NCBI GenBank assembly: GCA_032117095.1
Contig: JAULZZ010000070.1
Span: forward strand, 1 to 5,861
DNA from: REEB470 sp032117095
GTDB taxonomy: Bacteria; Bacillota; Bacilli; Paenibacillales; YIM-B00363
Length of the DNA stretch: 5,861 bases
Reading direction: 5' to 3'
A model generated the notes under the pieces. The model had not been told where the DNA came from. It did not search any database and saw only the letters and a program-made list of their open reading frames with translations. Below, in pieces: positions 5,838 to 5,861 of the stretch (positions are counted from its first letter, which is position 1; each line of letters opens with the position of its first letter). Both the position numbers and the translations under genes were made by a program.

Positions 5838-5861
5838 ATGTATAAAATAAGCAGAGAAGAT
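5838..5861 (+). CDS. First codons of a gene cut by the window edge
   Basis: After the promoter at 5792-5820, ATG at 5838 opens a frame reading MYKISRED up to the window end. GGTGAT (5827-5832) matches the 3' part of the full Shine-Dalgarno sequence and is five bases before this ATG. An in-frame ATG at 5832 would add two residues but has almost no leader or ribosome site. Only eight codons are visible, so no family can be assigned. The call rests on the promoter and start context. Confidence 0.4.

Noticed and set aside
1..5861. Mobile element, phage or CRISPR content
   Set aside because: No transposase or integrase motifs, terminal inverted repeats or spaced direct repeats were seen. The recognised genes are housekeeping or conserved Bacillota genes.

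Overview
The window looks like an ordinary, gene-dense chromosomal segment of a Gram-positive Bacillota, most likely a spore-former related to Bacillales/Alicyclobacillaceae. The evidence is the set of Bacillus-type orthologues (YlbF/RicF, YlbG, a Bacillus-like RNase PH, an AsnO/YisO-type asparagine synthetase), strong purine-rich Shine-Dalgarno sites, extended -10 promoters and roughly balanced base composition. The genus is an inference; nothing in the window fixes it. I see no phage, IS, CRISPR or tRNA/rRNA signature.

Layout, left to right. (1) Positions 1-1200 (+) are the 3' part of an unrecognised beta-rich protein with about three diverged copies of one domain. (2) Positions 1201-1383 are non-coding and hold an extended -10 promoter for ricF. 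(3) ricF/ylbF is at 1384-1830 (+). (4) A 178-nt gap is followed by a compact unit on the + strand: ylbG (2009-2257), rph (2276-3031) and rdgB (3028-3687, overlapping rph by ATGA). (5) A 13-bp hairpin at 3671-3702, with a T tract on each side, probably ends both rdgB and the converging gene. (6) asnB, closest by eye to Bacillus AsnO/YisO, runs on the - strand from 5571 to 3730. (7) Positions 5572-5837 form a divergent control region with a good + strand promoter, a hexamer tandem repeat and a G8 tract. The first codons of a further + strand gene follow, cut by the window edge.

How the genes fit together: ricF (RNase Y accessory factor), rph (3' exoribonuclease for tRNA maturation) and rdgB (removal of non-canonical purine NTPs) form an RNA-processing and nucleotide-hygiene neighbourhood, with YlbG as a conserved protein of unknown function among them. 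The converging asparagine synthetase is metabolically separate. In Bacillus its closest relative is linked to sporulation.

I did not find a clearly new system. The items most worth a second look are the unrecognised repeat-domain protein at the left edge, the excess of the palindrome CGTACG, and the control region at the right edge.
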